Assembly (NCBI RefSeq): GCF_012927345.1
Contig: NZ_JABBGJ010000018.1
Span: 62,001-126,000 of the forward strand
DNA length: 64,000 bases
Direction: 5' to 3'
From: Paraburkholderia polaris
GTDB lineage: Bacteria > Pseudomonadota > Gammaproteobacteria > Burkholderiales > Burkholderiaceae
Every line of letters starts with the position of its first letter. Positions within the stretch are counted from its first letter, which is position 1. The notes below the pieces were generated by a model, which was given only the letters and a program-made list of their open reading frames with translations, searched no databases and was not told the DNA's origin. This document shows positions 7,584 through 16,390 of this stretch, one piece after another. Both the position numbers and the translations under genes were made by a program.

Positions 7584-8852
7584 ATGCGCGCTGCGGGTTT
7601 GCTCCTTAATTCAGATTGGCTTTTAAAGCTGATCGCCGCTACATTGCTTGCAGTGTTGGTGGTCGGATGCGGCGGCGGCGGGAGCAGCAGTTCATCCGGC
7701 ACGTCGGCACCCGCGCAATCGCTCACGAATATATCTCCCGCGCCCCAAGCGCTAGCCTCTAACGCAGCCGCGGTGACCGTCGATTTCGGCGTAGTCGGTG
7801 TGCCGAATATACCCTTCGTCAGCGTCACGCTGTGCGTGCCGGGCACGACGGAGTGTCAAACCATTGATCACGTGCAAGTCGACACCGGCTCCTCGGGGCT
7901 ACGGGTGTTCGCCGCCCAATTGCCCGTGTCTTTGGCACTGCCGCAGGAGCAGGATGGCGCGGGCAATCCGCTTGCAGAATGCATGCAGTTTTTCGACGGT
8001 TATACATGGGGCTCGGTGCGGCTTGCCGACGTGCAGATATCCGGTGAAAAAGCCGCGTCGCTGCCGATTCAGGTGATCGATCAGGACTACAGCGCAACGC
8101 CGTCGGACTGCAGCAGTGTCGGCGCGTCGCGGAACACCCCTACAAGTCTGGCGGCCAACGGAGTACTCGGCATTGGCGTGTTCAAGCGCGATTGCGGTCC
8201 GGCCTGCGTGCAGAATGCAGTGCCGGCGACCTACTACAGTTGCGTCGGGACCAGTTGCACATCGATCGCTGTCGCCGAAAGCGTGCAGGTTGCCAATCCG
8301 ATTCCCTACTTCGCGACCGATAACAACGGTTCGATTTTGCGCTTGCCAGCCGCGTCGTCAAGCGGCGAAGCCTCGCTCAGTGGGCAACTGGTGTTTGGCA
8401 TTGGCACGCAGAGCAATAACGGCTTGGGCAGTGCACAGGTGATCGGAGTCAGTCCGTCCACCGGCACGTTCAGCACAGTGCAAAATGGCACGACCTACTC
8501 GAGGAGCATCATGGACAGCGGCTCGACCGGGCTCTTCTTTCAAACCAGTGCGCTACCTATCTGCGCAACGCCAAACAACTCGTTTTACTGCCCTGCATCG
8601 ACGCAGCAGTTGAGCGCAATGATTGAAGGCGTGAATGGTGCGATCAGTGCTGTCTCATTTTCTGTCGGCAATGCTGCGGAACTCAGGCTGAATGATGCCG
8701 GCGATTCGGTGATGCCGCTGCTTGCCGGTCCGGCATTCGCCACCTCGACACTCTTCGTCTGGGGCATGCCATTTTTCTACGGGCGTAACATCTATGCTGC
8801 CGTCGAGCAACAATCGACGCCTGGAGGAAAGGGGCCATATATCGCGTACTGA
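7584..8852 (+). CDS. DUF3443 lipoprotein with two pepsin-like active-site motifs
   Basis: A 422-residue predicted lipoprotein: a hydrophobic signal ends in VVGC with the lipidated Cys29, then a Gly/Ser linker. Two aspartic-protease signatures are visible: VDTGSSGLRVF with Asp100 and MDSGSTGLFF with Asp311, the spacing expected of the two lobes of pepsin-type enzymes. NGVLGIGVF (192-200) resembles the pepsin DGILGLG turn, and WGMPFFYGRNIYAAV near the C-terminus resembles its LG--F-R-YY-VFD strand. DUF3443 has no assigned function that I know of; proteolysis is my inference. The start is the ATG at 7584; earlier in-frame codons overlap the DUF2844 gene. Confidence 0.85.
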   Translation: MRAAGLLLNSDWLLKLIAATLLAVLVVGCGGGGSSSSSGTSAPAQSLTNISPAPQALASNAAAVTVDFGVVGVPNIPFVSVTLCVPGTTECQTIDHVQVDTGSSGLRVFAAQLPVSLALPQEQDGAGNPLAECMQFFDGYTWGSVRLADVQISGEKAASLPIQVIDQDYSATPSDCSSVGASRNTPTSLAANGVLGIGVFKRDCGPACVQNAVPATYYSCVGTSCTSIAVAESVQVANPIPYFATDNNGSILRLPAASSSGEASLSGQLVFGIGTQSNNGLGSAQVIGVSPSTGTFSTVQNGTTYSRSIMDSGSTGLFFQTSALPICATPNNSFYCPASTQQLSAMIEGVNGAISAVSFSVGNAAELRLNDAGDSVMPLLAGPAFATSTLFVWGMPFFYGRNIYAAVEQQSTPGGKGPYIAY

Positions 8853-9349
8853 GATACGCCGTGTTCGTCGGCCATCAGTCAGGCGGCCACTGCTATATGC
8901 CTGGAGCTGGTAAGTATGGTTCAGCGTTCGAAGTACACCCGCGTCCGACGGGCGCCAGGCATTCGTACCATCGCGATGGTCCACAAAGCGTTCAACTGTT
9001 TGCCGGTTTCCCGGGGCGGCTAAATTTGTCTGCGAGCCGCATCAGGACTGGATCTGGTGATCTGTATTGACAGATCGGTTAAGGTCCGGATTTATGGATG
9101 TTACGGATGGCTAGCGAAGCAGGGGGATGACATCCTCCTCGATCGAGTCGTCTGCGCGGCACAATTGATCTGCCGGCGAAAACCCTGCGTGTTGCGCTCC
9201 TGATCGCTGCGATGAATACGATCATCGTCAGAAGCTGAGGCCATACCCTGCGTGGCAGGGCACTGCTGATTGCTTTCAGATCGCCAGGTTGTTCGCTTAC
9301 TAGCCGTTGTCGTCGCAAGCATCACCGTGACACCTGGACCGGTCCTCAC
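8853..9349. other. Intergenic stretch without a recognisable gene
   Basis: I see no supported gene, operator or strong terminator here. The short frames have no recognisable product. With the hydrolase fragment that follows, it looks like eroded sequence. Confidence 0.4.
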
Positions 9350-9574
9350 ATGGCAGTCCAGCTGACGCTTATGTTCACGGGCGTCTTCTCCATCGCTTCA
9401 CTTTACCGCCCCATCTCCAGCAACTTGACAGTGCCGATCGACTCGGCAGGCCGCAAGACGGCGAAGATCGTGAAGAACGCCACGCTGAAGGTCTACCCGG
9501 GCGGGCAGCACGGCATGTGCACCGTCGAGGCGGACAAGGTGAATGCCGATCTGCTGGAATTTATCAGCGCGTAA
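9350..9574 (+). pseudogene. C-terminal remnant of an alpha/beta hydrolase (chloroperoxidase-type)
   Basis: From about 9425 the frame reads NLTVPIDSAGRKTAKIVKNA, then TLKVYPGGQHGMCTVEADKV and NADLLEFISA. This is the usual end of non-haem chloroperoxidase-type hydrolases, including the catalytic His in GQHGM. The nucleophile elbow, oxyanion loop and first 200 or so residues are absent, and the 25 codons before 9425 do not match the family. It is a decayed gene end. Confidence 0.6.
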
Positions 9575-9654
9575 TACGCTGACGCGGCGAGTGCGGCCGC
9601 GTACGGCGATTGCCTTGCGTCAGCCGCACCCGTGCCTGCCTGCGACGGCGCCGG

Positions 9655-10194
9655 TCAAGCCGTCGGCCAGCCGATGCGCGCCGCCCGGCTCAAGGATGAG
9701 CGAACCACCAGCCGGTGGAACGGTGCAATGGCGAAGATATAGAAACGACCAAGCCCATTGTGGCAATGCACGACGGTGGACAGGATCAAATAGCGCGCGC
9801 TGCCCTCGTGCGTAGCGCGCGTTTGCTGCAACACCGAGAGCCGGAAGTCGAGATGGCTGTCGTTCTCGCCGAGGATGATCTCGCGCGCGCTGCGCGTGTA
9901 GATTCTGAAGATGTCGACTCGTTCCCTGGCGTCGCGCGAACCTGCCGCGCGCAACTGCTTCGCCGTCTTGATTCCGAAGCGGACGACCAGCGCATCGCGC
10001 AGGCTCAAGAGTTTCGCAACCCATCCCGCCTGGTGTGCGAACAGAAAGCGCGCGAGTAATTCGGGATCGTCAATGGCGTCGTCCGGCAAGCGGACGGCGT
10101 ACGCGTCTGCGAGGTCCGGGGCATCGTACAGGCGGGCCACGCCGGATTCGGCCGGCACAGCGACGGAAAGCACGGAACGGGTGGTGTCTGGCAT
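9655..10194 (-). CDS. DUF2867 domain protein
   Basis: A 179-residue protein of unknown function. It carries the DUF2867 pattern: DAYAVRLPDDAIDDPELLAR, a W-AKLLSLRDALVVRFG segment, EIILGENDSHLDFRLSVL, and the C-terminal VVHCHNGLGRFYIFAIAPFH followed by RLVVRSSL. In other proteins the domain often follows an SDR domain; here it stands alone. The ATG giving MPDTTRSVLSVAVP is preferred; upstream in-frame sequence is Arg/His-rich and looks non-coding. Confidence 0.8.
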   Translation of the reverse strand: MPDTTRSVLSVAVPAESGVARLYDAPDLADAYAVRLPDDAIDDPELLARFLFAHQAGWVAKLLSLRDALVVRFGIKTAKQLRAAGSRDARERVDIFRIYTRSAREIILGENDSHLDFRLSVLQQTRATHEGSARYLILSTVVHCHNGLGRFYIFAIAPFHRLVVRSSLSRAARIGWPTA

Positions 10195-10387
10195 GGGAAG
10201 CCGCTGAGCCGAAAATGGATCGTGGTGGGAAGGGCGACGTCGCCGCGAGCGCGCCGCAGTTCGATGTTGCGCATGCGCGTCAAGTCTACGCGCGTCCGAC
10301 AACGCGCGCTCGAGCGTCGGTGCCCATCGAGTCAACCGGACGTATGCGCTGGATGGTCCATGACTCGGCGTTAATTTGCATCATTTG

Positions 10388-10405
10388 TTATACGACGTCA
10401 TATAA
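10388..10405. promoter_or_regulatory. Operator 1 of the GntR-type regulon
   Basis: TTATACGACGTCATATAA, an 18-bp imperfect palindrome that differs from the best copy (26498-26515) at two positions. Confidence 0.65.
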
Positions 10406-10506
10406 ATAAGGCGGGCCGTACGTGATTGTTTATTAAAGATAAATTGCCATGCAATGAAGCCCACTACGGGTAAGTGCCTGGTTGAAATTGACCTCGGGAT
10501 CGCAGA

Positions 10507-10524
10507 TAGTACGTTATCGTACAA
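10507..10524. promoter_or_regulatory. Operator 2 of the GntR-type regulon
   Basis: Read on the minus strand: TTGTACGATAACGTACTA. The left half TTGTACGA is intact; the right half is weaker. Confidence 0.5.
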
Positions 10525-10613
10525 CTACGGGGCCATTCTCGGCCCGATGCCGCCACGGCTCAACTGCTTGCCGTCCCCGGCTCTAATCGCGCGCGACGCT
10601 GTAAAGGAACCTT

Positions 10614-11456
10614 ATGAAGAAGATTGCCCTGAGTGGGGCCGGCGGCCAGCTCGGCTCAGTAGTACGCGCGGCGTTGGTCGCGCGCGGGATCCCCTTGCGG
10701 TCGGCTGCGGGCTCGAGAGCCTTGGTGCCACTGGTGGAAGGCGAGGATGTGATGCATGGCGACTTGCGCGATCCCGCCGTCGTGGATCGCCTGCTGGCGG
10801 GTGTCGACGTGCTGATTCACTTCGCCGGCACGAGCGTGGAGCGCCCGCTGCCGGAAATCATCGACAACAACCTGCGCGCGCTGGTCGAGGTGTACGAAGG
10901 TGCGCGCCGGCAAGGCGTTCGGCGCGTGGTGTTTGCCAGCTCGAACCATGCGATCGGCATGTATCCCGTCACCGAACATCTCAATCTCGACTGTGCGCTG
11001 CGCCCGGACGGTTTCTACGGCCTGAGCAAGGTGTGGGGCGAAGCACTCGCGCGCATGTATTGGGACAAGCACGGTATCGAGAGTATTTGCGTGCGCATCG
11101 GCAGTTGTCTCGAACGGCCGACCGAGCAGCGGCACCTGAGCACCTGGTTCGGTCATCGCGACCTGATGCATTTCCTCGATCGCTGTGTCGAGGCAGAGGA
11201 CGTCGGGTTCATCACCGTATGGGGCGTCTCGGCCAACAAACGTAGCTGGTGGGACAACAGCGACGCCGAGCGCTTGGGTTATCGACCGACGCAGGATGCC
11301 GAGGTCTACGCCGAGGAAATACTGGCGCGGCCGAACCCGCTCGATGCCTTGGGTCAGCGTTACCAGGGCGGCAGCTTCGTCGGCATCGACTACTCGCGCG
11401 ACGAAAATGTGAGTAAGGACAGCGCGAACAAAGGCAGCGCGGGCCAGCCCGTCTGA
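10614..11456 (+). CDS. NAD-dependent uronate dehydrogenase-like protein, paralogue 1
   Basis: A 280-residue NAD(P)-binding Rossmann protein of the epimerase/dehydratase superfamily. It shows GxxGxxG at 8-14, the family-specific FASSNHAIGMYP (107-118) and the YxxxK pair Tyr135/Lys139. The SSNHxxG signature is shared with uronate dehydrogenase, which oxidises galacturonate or glucuronate to the aldarolactone. A second copy lies at 24446. Its partner is a hexuronate-type MFS transporter 29 bp downstream, and two regulon operators lie upstream. The Ser/Lys-rich tail is extra. It may prefer another uronate than copy 2 (inference). Confidence 0.8.
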   Translation: MKKIALSGAGGQLGSVVRAALVARGIPLRSAAGSRALVPLVEGEDVMHGDLRDPAVVDRLLAGVDVLIHFAGTSVERPLPEIIDNNLRALVEVYEGARRQGVRRVVFASSNHAIGMYPVTEHLNLDCALRPDGFYGLSKVWGEALARMYWDKHGIESICVRIGSCLERPTEQRHLSTWFGHRDLMHFLDRCVEAEDVGFITVWGVSANKRSWWDNSDAERLGYRPTQDAEVYAEEILARPNPLDALGQRYQGGSFVGIDYSRDENVSKDSANKGSAGQPV

Positions 11457-11485
11457 TTAGTTAAGGAATACGAGGAGACGCAGTC

Positions 11486-12778
11486 ATGAAAATCAAGGGC
11501 ATCCGCTGGTGGATGGTCAGCCTGGTCGCGGCCGGGCTCATCATCAATTACCTCGCGCGCAATACGTTGTCGGTGGCGGCGCCGACGCTGATGAAGGACC
11601 TCAACATCACGACCGCGCAGTATTCGCACGTCGTGGTGGCGTGGCAGCTTTGCTATGCCTTCATGCAGCCGGTCGCGGGCTACGTGCTCGACACCGTCGG
11701 CACCAAGATCGGCTTTGCCGCGTTCGCGCTGGCCTGGTCGCTGGCCTGTGCCGCGGCGGCATGGTCGACGGGCTGGCGCAGTCTGGCGTTCTTCCGCGGC
11801 GTGCTCGGTATCGCCGAAGCGGCGGGCATCCCGGCCGGCGTCAAGGCGACGAGCGAGTGGTTCCCGGCCAAGGAGCGTTCCGTTGCGATCGGCTGGTTCA
11901 ATATCGGCTCGTCCGTCGGCGCGTTGCTGGCGCCGCCGTTGGTCGTTTGGGCGCTGTTGCACGGTCAATGGCAGTGGGCTTTTCTGATCGTCGGCGTGGC
12001 GGGGATTGTCTGGAGTGCGCTGTGGATTTTGCTTTACAAGCACCCGCAGAAACAGAAGCTGTTGAGCGACGCTGAGCGCGATTACATCCTCAGTGGGCAG
12101 GAGGCGAAGCACAGCGAAGCCGGCGCGGTCAAACGCAGTTGGGCCTCCATGCTCGGCAGCCGCGACTTCTGGGCAATCGGTATTCCGCGGATTCTTTCCG
12201 AGCCGGCCTGGCAGACTTTCAACGCGTGGATTCCGCTGTACATGATGACCGAGCGGCACATGAACCTGAAGGAAGTCGCGCTGTACGCGTGGATGCCTTT
12301 TCTGGCTGCGGATATCGGCTGCGTGCTCGGCGGCTACCTCAGCCCGCTGTTTCATAAGTACGCGAAAGTCTCGCTGTTCACGTCGCGCAAGATGGTCTTT
12401 GTTGTCGGCGCGCTCTGCATGATCGGGCCGGCCTGCGTCGGGCTGGTGGCGAGTCCTTATGCAGCGGTTGCGCTGCTGTGCGTCGGCGGCTTTGCCCACC
12501 AGACCCTGTCGGGTGCGCTGTATGCGATCACCTCCGACATGTTCGGCAAGAACGAAGTTGCCACCGCCACGGGCATGGGCGGCATGGCGGGCTATCTGGG
12601 CGCGGCGGCGTTCACGGCGCTGTTCGGCGTGCTGGTCACGCAGATCGGATACAGCCCGTTGTTTGTGGTGCTGGCGGTGTTCGACATCATCGCGGCTGCC
12701 GTGGTGTGTCTGCTGGCCCGAAGCGGCGACAGGACAATCGACCCGCGCTGGGTGGCAGCGAGTGCTGCGGCCAAGTAA
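11486..12778 (+). CDS. MFS transporter, hexuronate (ExuT-like) type
   Basis: An inner-membrane sugar-acid:H+ symporter of the anion:cation symporter branch of MFS, 430 residues, about 12 hydrophobic segments. The N-terminus RWWMVSLVAAGLIINYLARN, with LSVAAPTLMKDLNIT after it, and the GTKIGFAAFA and RGVLGIAEAAGIPAGVKATS blocks are typical of ExuT-type proteins. It follows uronate dehydrogenase 1 by 29 bp with GAGGAG-like sequence before the ATG, so the two are one operon. A strong bidirectional terminator follows. Galacturonate or glucuronate is the likely substrate. Confidence 0.88.
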   Translation: MKIKGIRWWMVSLVAAGLIINYLARNTLSVAAPTLMKDLNITTAQYSHVVVAWQLCYAFMQPVAGYVLDTVGTKIGFAAFALAWSLACAAAAWSTGWRSLAFFRGVLGIAEAAGIPAGVKATSEWFPAKERSVAIGWFNIGSSVGALLAPPLVVWALLHGQWQWAFLIVGVAGIVWSALWILLYKHPQKQKLLSDAERDYILSGQEAKHSEAGAVKRSWASMLGSRDFWAIGIPRILSEPAWQTFNAWIPLYMMTERHMNLKEVALYAWMPFLAADIGCVLGGYLSPLFHKYAKVSLFTSRKMVFVVGALCMIGPACVGLVASPYAAVALLCVGGFAHQTLSGALYAITSDMFGKNEVATATGMGGMAGYLGAAAFTALFGVLVTQIGYSPLFVVLAVFDIIAAAVVCLLARSGDRTIDPRWVAASAAAK

Positions 12779-12831
12779 GTAACGGTTAGGCTTGGGGCCG
12801 CGAATCGCGCCGGGTAGTGAACGAGTAGTGA

Positions 12832-12861
12832 AAATGGCGGCGCCCGAGGGCGCCGCCATTT
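12832..12861. terminator. Bidirectional terminator between transporter and polygalacturonase
   Basis: AAATGGCGGCGCCC (12832-12845) pairs perfectly with GGGCGCCGCCATTT (12848-12861), followed by TGTTTTAT. It separates two convergent genes. Confidence 0.85.
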
Positions 12862-12977
12862 GTTTTATCTCCCGCTTAGCGCTGATCGACCACCGTCGTG
12901 TTGTAAGTCGTCGAACGGCCGGCATAAGACGTCACGCAAGGTCTCCGGCATGGTGCACGCCGGAGACCGCTTGTCCG

Positions 12978-15176
12978 TCAGCCTACCAGCGAGCTGTTAT
13001 ACGTGACGCCACCGATCACTACGTTGCTGAGCGTGATGGATTTCACGTTGTTCACGAAGACCGGCCCCGGCGTGGTTGTCGTTGCCGGCCCCGTGCAGAT
13101 CGGCGTCCCAAGGTTGCAGTTCGAGATCGTCACGCCGGTAATCGGCGGCACCGCAGGTACAGGCAGCGGGCCGTTGTAGTCCGCAGCCACCGGACCCTGC
13201 GCGACGATCGCCTGGAAGCACGAACCCGACGTCGCGGAGAAACCCGATGTCAGCGTATAGCTCACCGCACCCGACGTGTTGGTCGCGTTCACGTTCGTGA
13301 TGTTGACGTTGTTGATCGTCGCCGGGTTCCAGCGCACCGCATCGCCCGAGGGGCTGTAATCGCAGTCGAACGTGATCAGGCCGCCCTGGCCGGTAGACGG
13401 GTTAGCCGTGAGACCGACCGTGCCCGTACCGGGGACCGAACCCGGATAGCTCGAGCCCAGCGCGCCGCCGCCGTATTTGCCCGTCAGGTTCACGCCGTTG
13501 GGCAACGTCACGCCATTGATCCATACGTTGTTGATGAATCCGCCACGGTTCATGTTGGTTTTGAAGCGAAGCGCGATGTTCAGCGGATTGGTCGCCCAAT
13601 TCGCATTCTCCATCGTCAGATTGCGCGCGTAGACGTTTTCCACGCCCGCGCTCATTTCGCTGCCGATCGTGAGGCCGCCGTGGCCGCTCTGCATCGTGCA
13701 GTTCTGGACCACGATGTTCTGCATTGGGCCGTACTGCGTGTCGAGACACTTGCCGGACTTGATGGCGATGCAGTCGTCGCCGGTATTGAACTGAACGTTC
13801 TGCACCAGCACGTAATTGCACGCATCCGGATCGAAGCCGTCGTTGTTCGGGCCGATGCTGTCCGCAAACACACCGTCGATCACGACGTTCGTGCAATCGG
13901 TGGGATGATGCTGCCAGAACGGCGTGTTCTGCGTGTGGTAGTTCTGAAGCAGCACGTTGTTGCAGCCGATGAACTCGATCATGCACGGCCGCAGAAAGTG
14001 GCCCATGCCGAAGACGCGCTGCAGGACCGGCACGCCGAGCTCCGACAGCGCGGGCAGATAGTTCTGATCCTGATTCCAGCCCGAAGCCGTGAGCAGTTTC
14101 AGCAGCGTCGTCGTGGTGCCATCCTGATTCGTGAACGACACGTTGGCCTGCGGATTCGTAATCTGGGCAGCAGGCAGACTCGTCAAGGCGATGTTGCCCG
14201 GGTAGGATGCGCCGTTTGCCGAGTAGGTGGTGGCGCCGGTGTTGGCGTCAGCTTGCGAAACCGGCGCTCCGCCCGTAGCCGGTTTCACGTAACCGTACTC
14301 GCCAGTCGAGCCCTTGAATGTCCACCAACACGACGTGGGCGGCTGGGTGCTCAACTGCATTGGCGTCATCGCCTGACCGTTCAGAACGCAGGTGTTGTCG
14401 TCGGCGGTCAGCGCGATGTTGTTCTGCTGGTACGCATAGATCGGCGCGCCGAAGTTCAGACAGTCGTTTGCCTGCCAGCGCGACCAGTACAGATTGCCGT
14501 TCGCCGTCGTCGGATACGGACCGTTCTTCGCGTAGTCCGCCGGGTTCGGGCTGAAATAGATGGTGCAACCGGAGCTCAAATGAAAATTTACGTTGCTCAG
14601 GAGCACGATCGGGCCGCCGCAATACCAATTGCCGGCAGGCACCACGACGCGACCGCCGCCCGCCGCATGCGCGGCCTGGATCGCGGCATTGAATGCGGAG
14701 CACGAATCATACGTCGTGTCCGTCATATCCCACGGCACCATCACGTTCGAGCCGGGGCTTTGCGGCGACGCAGCGGCCTGCGAGCCCGTCACCCATGGAA
14801 TCGCGCCACCGGGCCAAGCGCTCGCCTGGATCAAGGCGGACGCCAGCAGCGTCCGCGCGCCGTAGCTCGTCACCTGAAAATCAGTAGCCGGGAAAGTCGA
14901 CGTGGTGATGCCCGCAAGCTTGTTGATGATTGCCGTTGCCTGGCCGGTCGGCCCCCAGATCGGGTCCGCAGCCGCGGTTGGCGTAGTCGATGCAGGCGGC
15001 GTGGAGTTTAAAGAGCCGCTGCTGCCGCCACAGGCGGACAGGCCGCCCAGCAGGGTGGCGCCCGCGGACGTTCCCGCGAGCACGATAAACGCTCTGCGTT
15101 TTGGTGAATTCGGTTCGTTCTGGCCGGTGACTCTCGATGTTGCCTGCTTGCCGTTGTTTTTATCCTGGGTTGCCAC
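12978..15176 (-). CDS. Glycoside hydrolase family 28 polygalacturonase, Tat-type exported lipoprotein
   Basis: Hydrolyses alpha-1,4-galacturonan (pectin backbone) outside the cytoplasm. The GH28 signatures are present: NNDGFDPD (Asp446, Asp449), GDDC with Asp467/Asp468, SGHGG with His499, and RFKTN (Arg537, Lys539). The N-terminus has a twin-arginine-like SPKRRAFIVLAG, then a hydrophobic stretch ending LSAC with Cys50 as lipidation site. At 732 residues it is much longer than most bacterial GH28 enzymes; extra Thr/Asn/Gly-rich segments lie at about 215-400. It feeds galacturonate to the neighbouring catabolic genes. No regulon operator is visible before it. Confidence 0.92.
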   Translation of the reverse strand: MATQDKNNGKQATSRVTGQNEPNSPKRRAFIVLAGTSAGATLLGGLSACGGSSGSLNSTPPASTTPTAAADPIWGPTGQATAIINKLAGITTSTFPATDFQVTSYGARTLLASALIQASAWPGGAIPWVTGSQAAASPQSPGSNVMVPWDMTDTTYDSCSAFNAAIQAAHAAGGGRVVVPAGNWYCGGPIVLLSNVNFHLSSGCTIYFSPNPADYAKNGPYPTTANGNLYWSRWQANDCLNFGAPIYAYQQNNIALTADDNTCVLNGQAMTPMQLSTQPPTSCWWTFKGSTGEYGYVKPATGGAPVSQADANTGATTYSANGASYPGNIALTSLPAAQITNPQANVSFTNQDGTTTTLLKLLTASGWNQDQNYLPALSELGVPVLQRVFGMGHFLRPCMIEFIGCNNVLLQNYHTQNTPFWQHHPTDCTNVVIDGVFADSIGPNNDGFDPDACNYVLVQNVQFNTGDDCIAIKSGKCLDTQYGPMQNIVVQNCTMQSGHGGLTIGSEMSAGVENVYARNLTMENANWATNPLNIALRFKTNMNRGGFINNVWINGVTLPNGVNLTGKYGGGALGSSYPGSVPGTGTVGLTANPSTGQGGLITFDCDYSPSGDAVRWNPATINNVNITNVNATNTSGAVSYTLTSGFSATSGSCFQAIVAQGPVAADYNGPLPVPAVPPITGVTISNCNLGTPICTGPATTTTPGPVFVNNVKSITLSNVVIGGVTYNSSLVG

Positions 15177-15449
15177 GGATGTCTCCTTGCCCTCTGCGGG
15201 CGTTGTGAGTGATCGTCAATGCCTGATGGAACGCGGTTCTTCAAGTCCGTCAACTGAATAAGCGGCGGACATCGAAACGGATTCTCTAGTCGTAAGTCAT
15301 CCTTAATACTTGTAATAAAAATCCAGGAATGAGCATAAAACTGTTGTCGTTCAGACTGGCCCGCTCAGGCCGTGAATGCGCGGATGCGCCGCTCCCTCTT
15401 CTCTATCTGCGTAGAGCGGGTAACGGCGCCTGGAGTCGGGTCTGCGGGT

Positions 15450-16343
15450 TTAGGCGGTCTGCTGGCCGATTTCGTGATTGGCGAGTATTTCGAGTGCGCG
15501 CACCATGGCGGAGTGATCCCACGCCTTGCCGCCATGCGCCACGCAGGCGTTGAAGAGCTGCAGGCAGGTGGCCGTATTCGGCAAGGAGACGCCGAGCGCC
15601 TGGGCCGTGGAGAGCGCGAGATTCAGATCCTTCTGGTGGAGCTCGATGCGGAAGCCCGGATCGAAGGCGCGCTTCGTCATCCGTTCACCGTGCACTTCGA
15701 GAATGCGAGAGGACGCAAAGCCGCCCATCAGTGCTTCGCGCACGCGCGCCGGATCGACGCCGGCTTTGGAGGCGAGCAGCAACGCTTCGCCGACGGCCTC
15801 GATCGTCGCGGCGACGATCACCTGGTTGGCCACCTTGCACACCTGGCCCGCGCCGACGGCACCGATCAGCGTGACGTTCTTGCCCATCATGTCGAAGAGC
15901 GGCTTGACGCTTTCGAAGGTCGCTGTTTCGCCGCCCACCATGATGGTCAGCGAGCCGGCCTTGGCGCCGACCTCGCCACCTGAAACCGGTGCATCCAGAT
16001 AGTCCGCGCCGTGCTCGCGCACGCGGGCCGCGAACTCGCGCGTGGCCATCGGCGAAATCGAGCTCATGTCGACCACGGTTTGTCCCGGGCGCAAGGCGTC
16101 GGCGAGTCCCTGTTCGCCAAACAGCACGCGTTCGACGTCCGGCGTGTCCGGCACCATGACGAAGATCACGTCGGCATGTGCAGCTACGGCGGCCGGGCTG
16201 TCACACGCGACGGCGCCCGCCTGGATGAGGTCGTCGGGCACACCGCTGCGCGTAAACGCAGCAAGGGCCACGCCGTTCTTGAGAAGGTTGGCGGCCATGG
16301 GCTTGCCCATGATGCCGAGTCCGATAAAGCCTGCTTTTTGCAT
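15450..16343 (-). CDS. garR: 2-hydroxy-3-oxopropionate (tartronate semialdehyde) reductase
   Basis: Reduces tartronate semialdehyde to glycerate with NAD(P)H. The 297-residue protein has the beta-hydroxyacid dehydrogenase layout: GFIGLGIMGKPMAANLLKNG at the N-terminus, DAPVSGGEVGAKAG substrate-binding motif (118-130), and catalytic Lys170 in CKVANQ. GGAGAA lies 5 nt before ATG 16343; an upstream in-frame ATG would add seven residues. It lies 47 bp downstream of garL on the same strand, so the pair converts 5-keto-4-deoxyglucarate to pyruvate and glycerate. Confidence 0.92.
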   Translation of the reverse strand: MQKAGFIGLGIMGKPMAANLLKNGVALAAFTRSGVPDDLIQAGAVACDSPAAVAAHADVIFVMVPDTPDVERVLFGEQGLADALRPGQTVVDMSSISPMATREFAARVREHGADYLDAPVSGGEVGAKAGSLTIMVGGETATFESVKPLFDMMGKNVTLIGAVGAGQVCKVANQVIVAATIEAVGEALLLASKAGVDPARVREALMGGFASSRILEVHGERMTKRAFDPGFRIELHQKDLNLALSTAQALGVSLPNTATCLQLFNACVAHGGKAWDHSAMVRALEILANHEIGQQTA

Positions 16344-16390
16344 GGAATTCTCCGTGGATGTCATAGCGGCCGTCGTTACTTCCGATCCGC

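Larger units (their letters stand above)
10195..10613. other. Control region of the first uronate dehydrogenase-transporter pair
   Basis: No gene in 418 bp. It is less GC-rich than its surroundings and contains two copies of the regulon operator, centred 119 bp apart, the nearer ending 89 bp before the start at 10614. Confidence 0.6.

Noticed and set aside
11390..12925. 511-codon minus-strand frame opposite the hexuronate transporter
   Set aside because: Composition is typical of antisense frames; the plus frame has clear MFS motifs.
12792..15011. 739-codon plus-strand frame opposite the polygalacturonase
   Set aside because: Arg/Val/His-rich shadow; the minus frame carries all GH28 catalytic motifs and an export signal.
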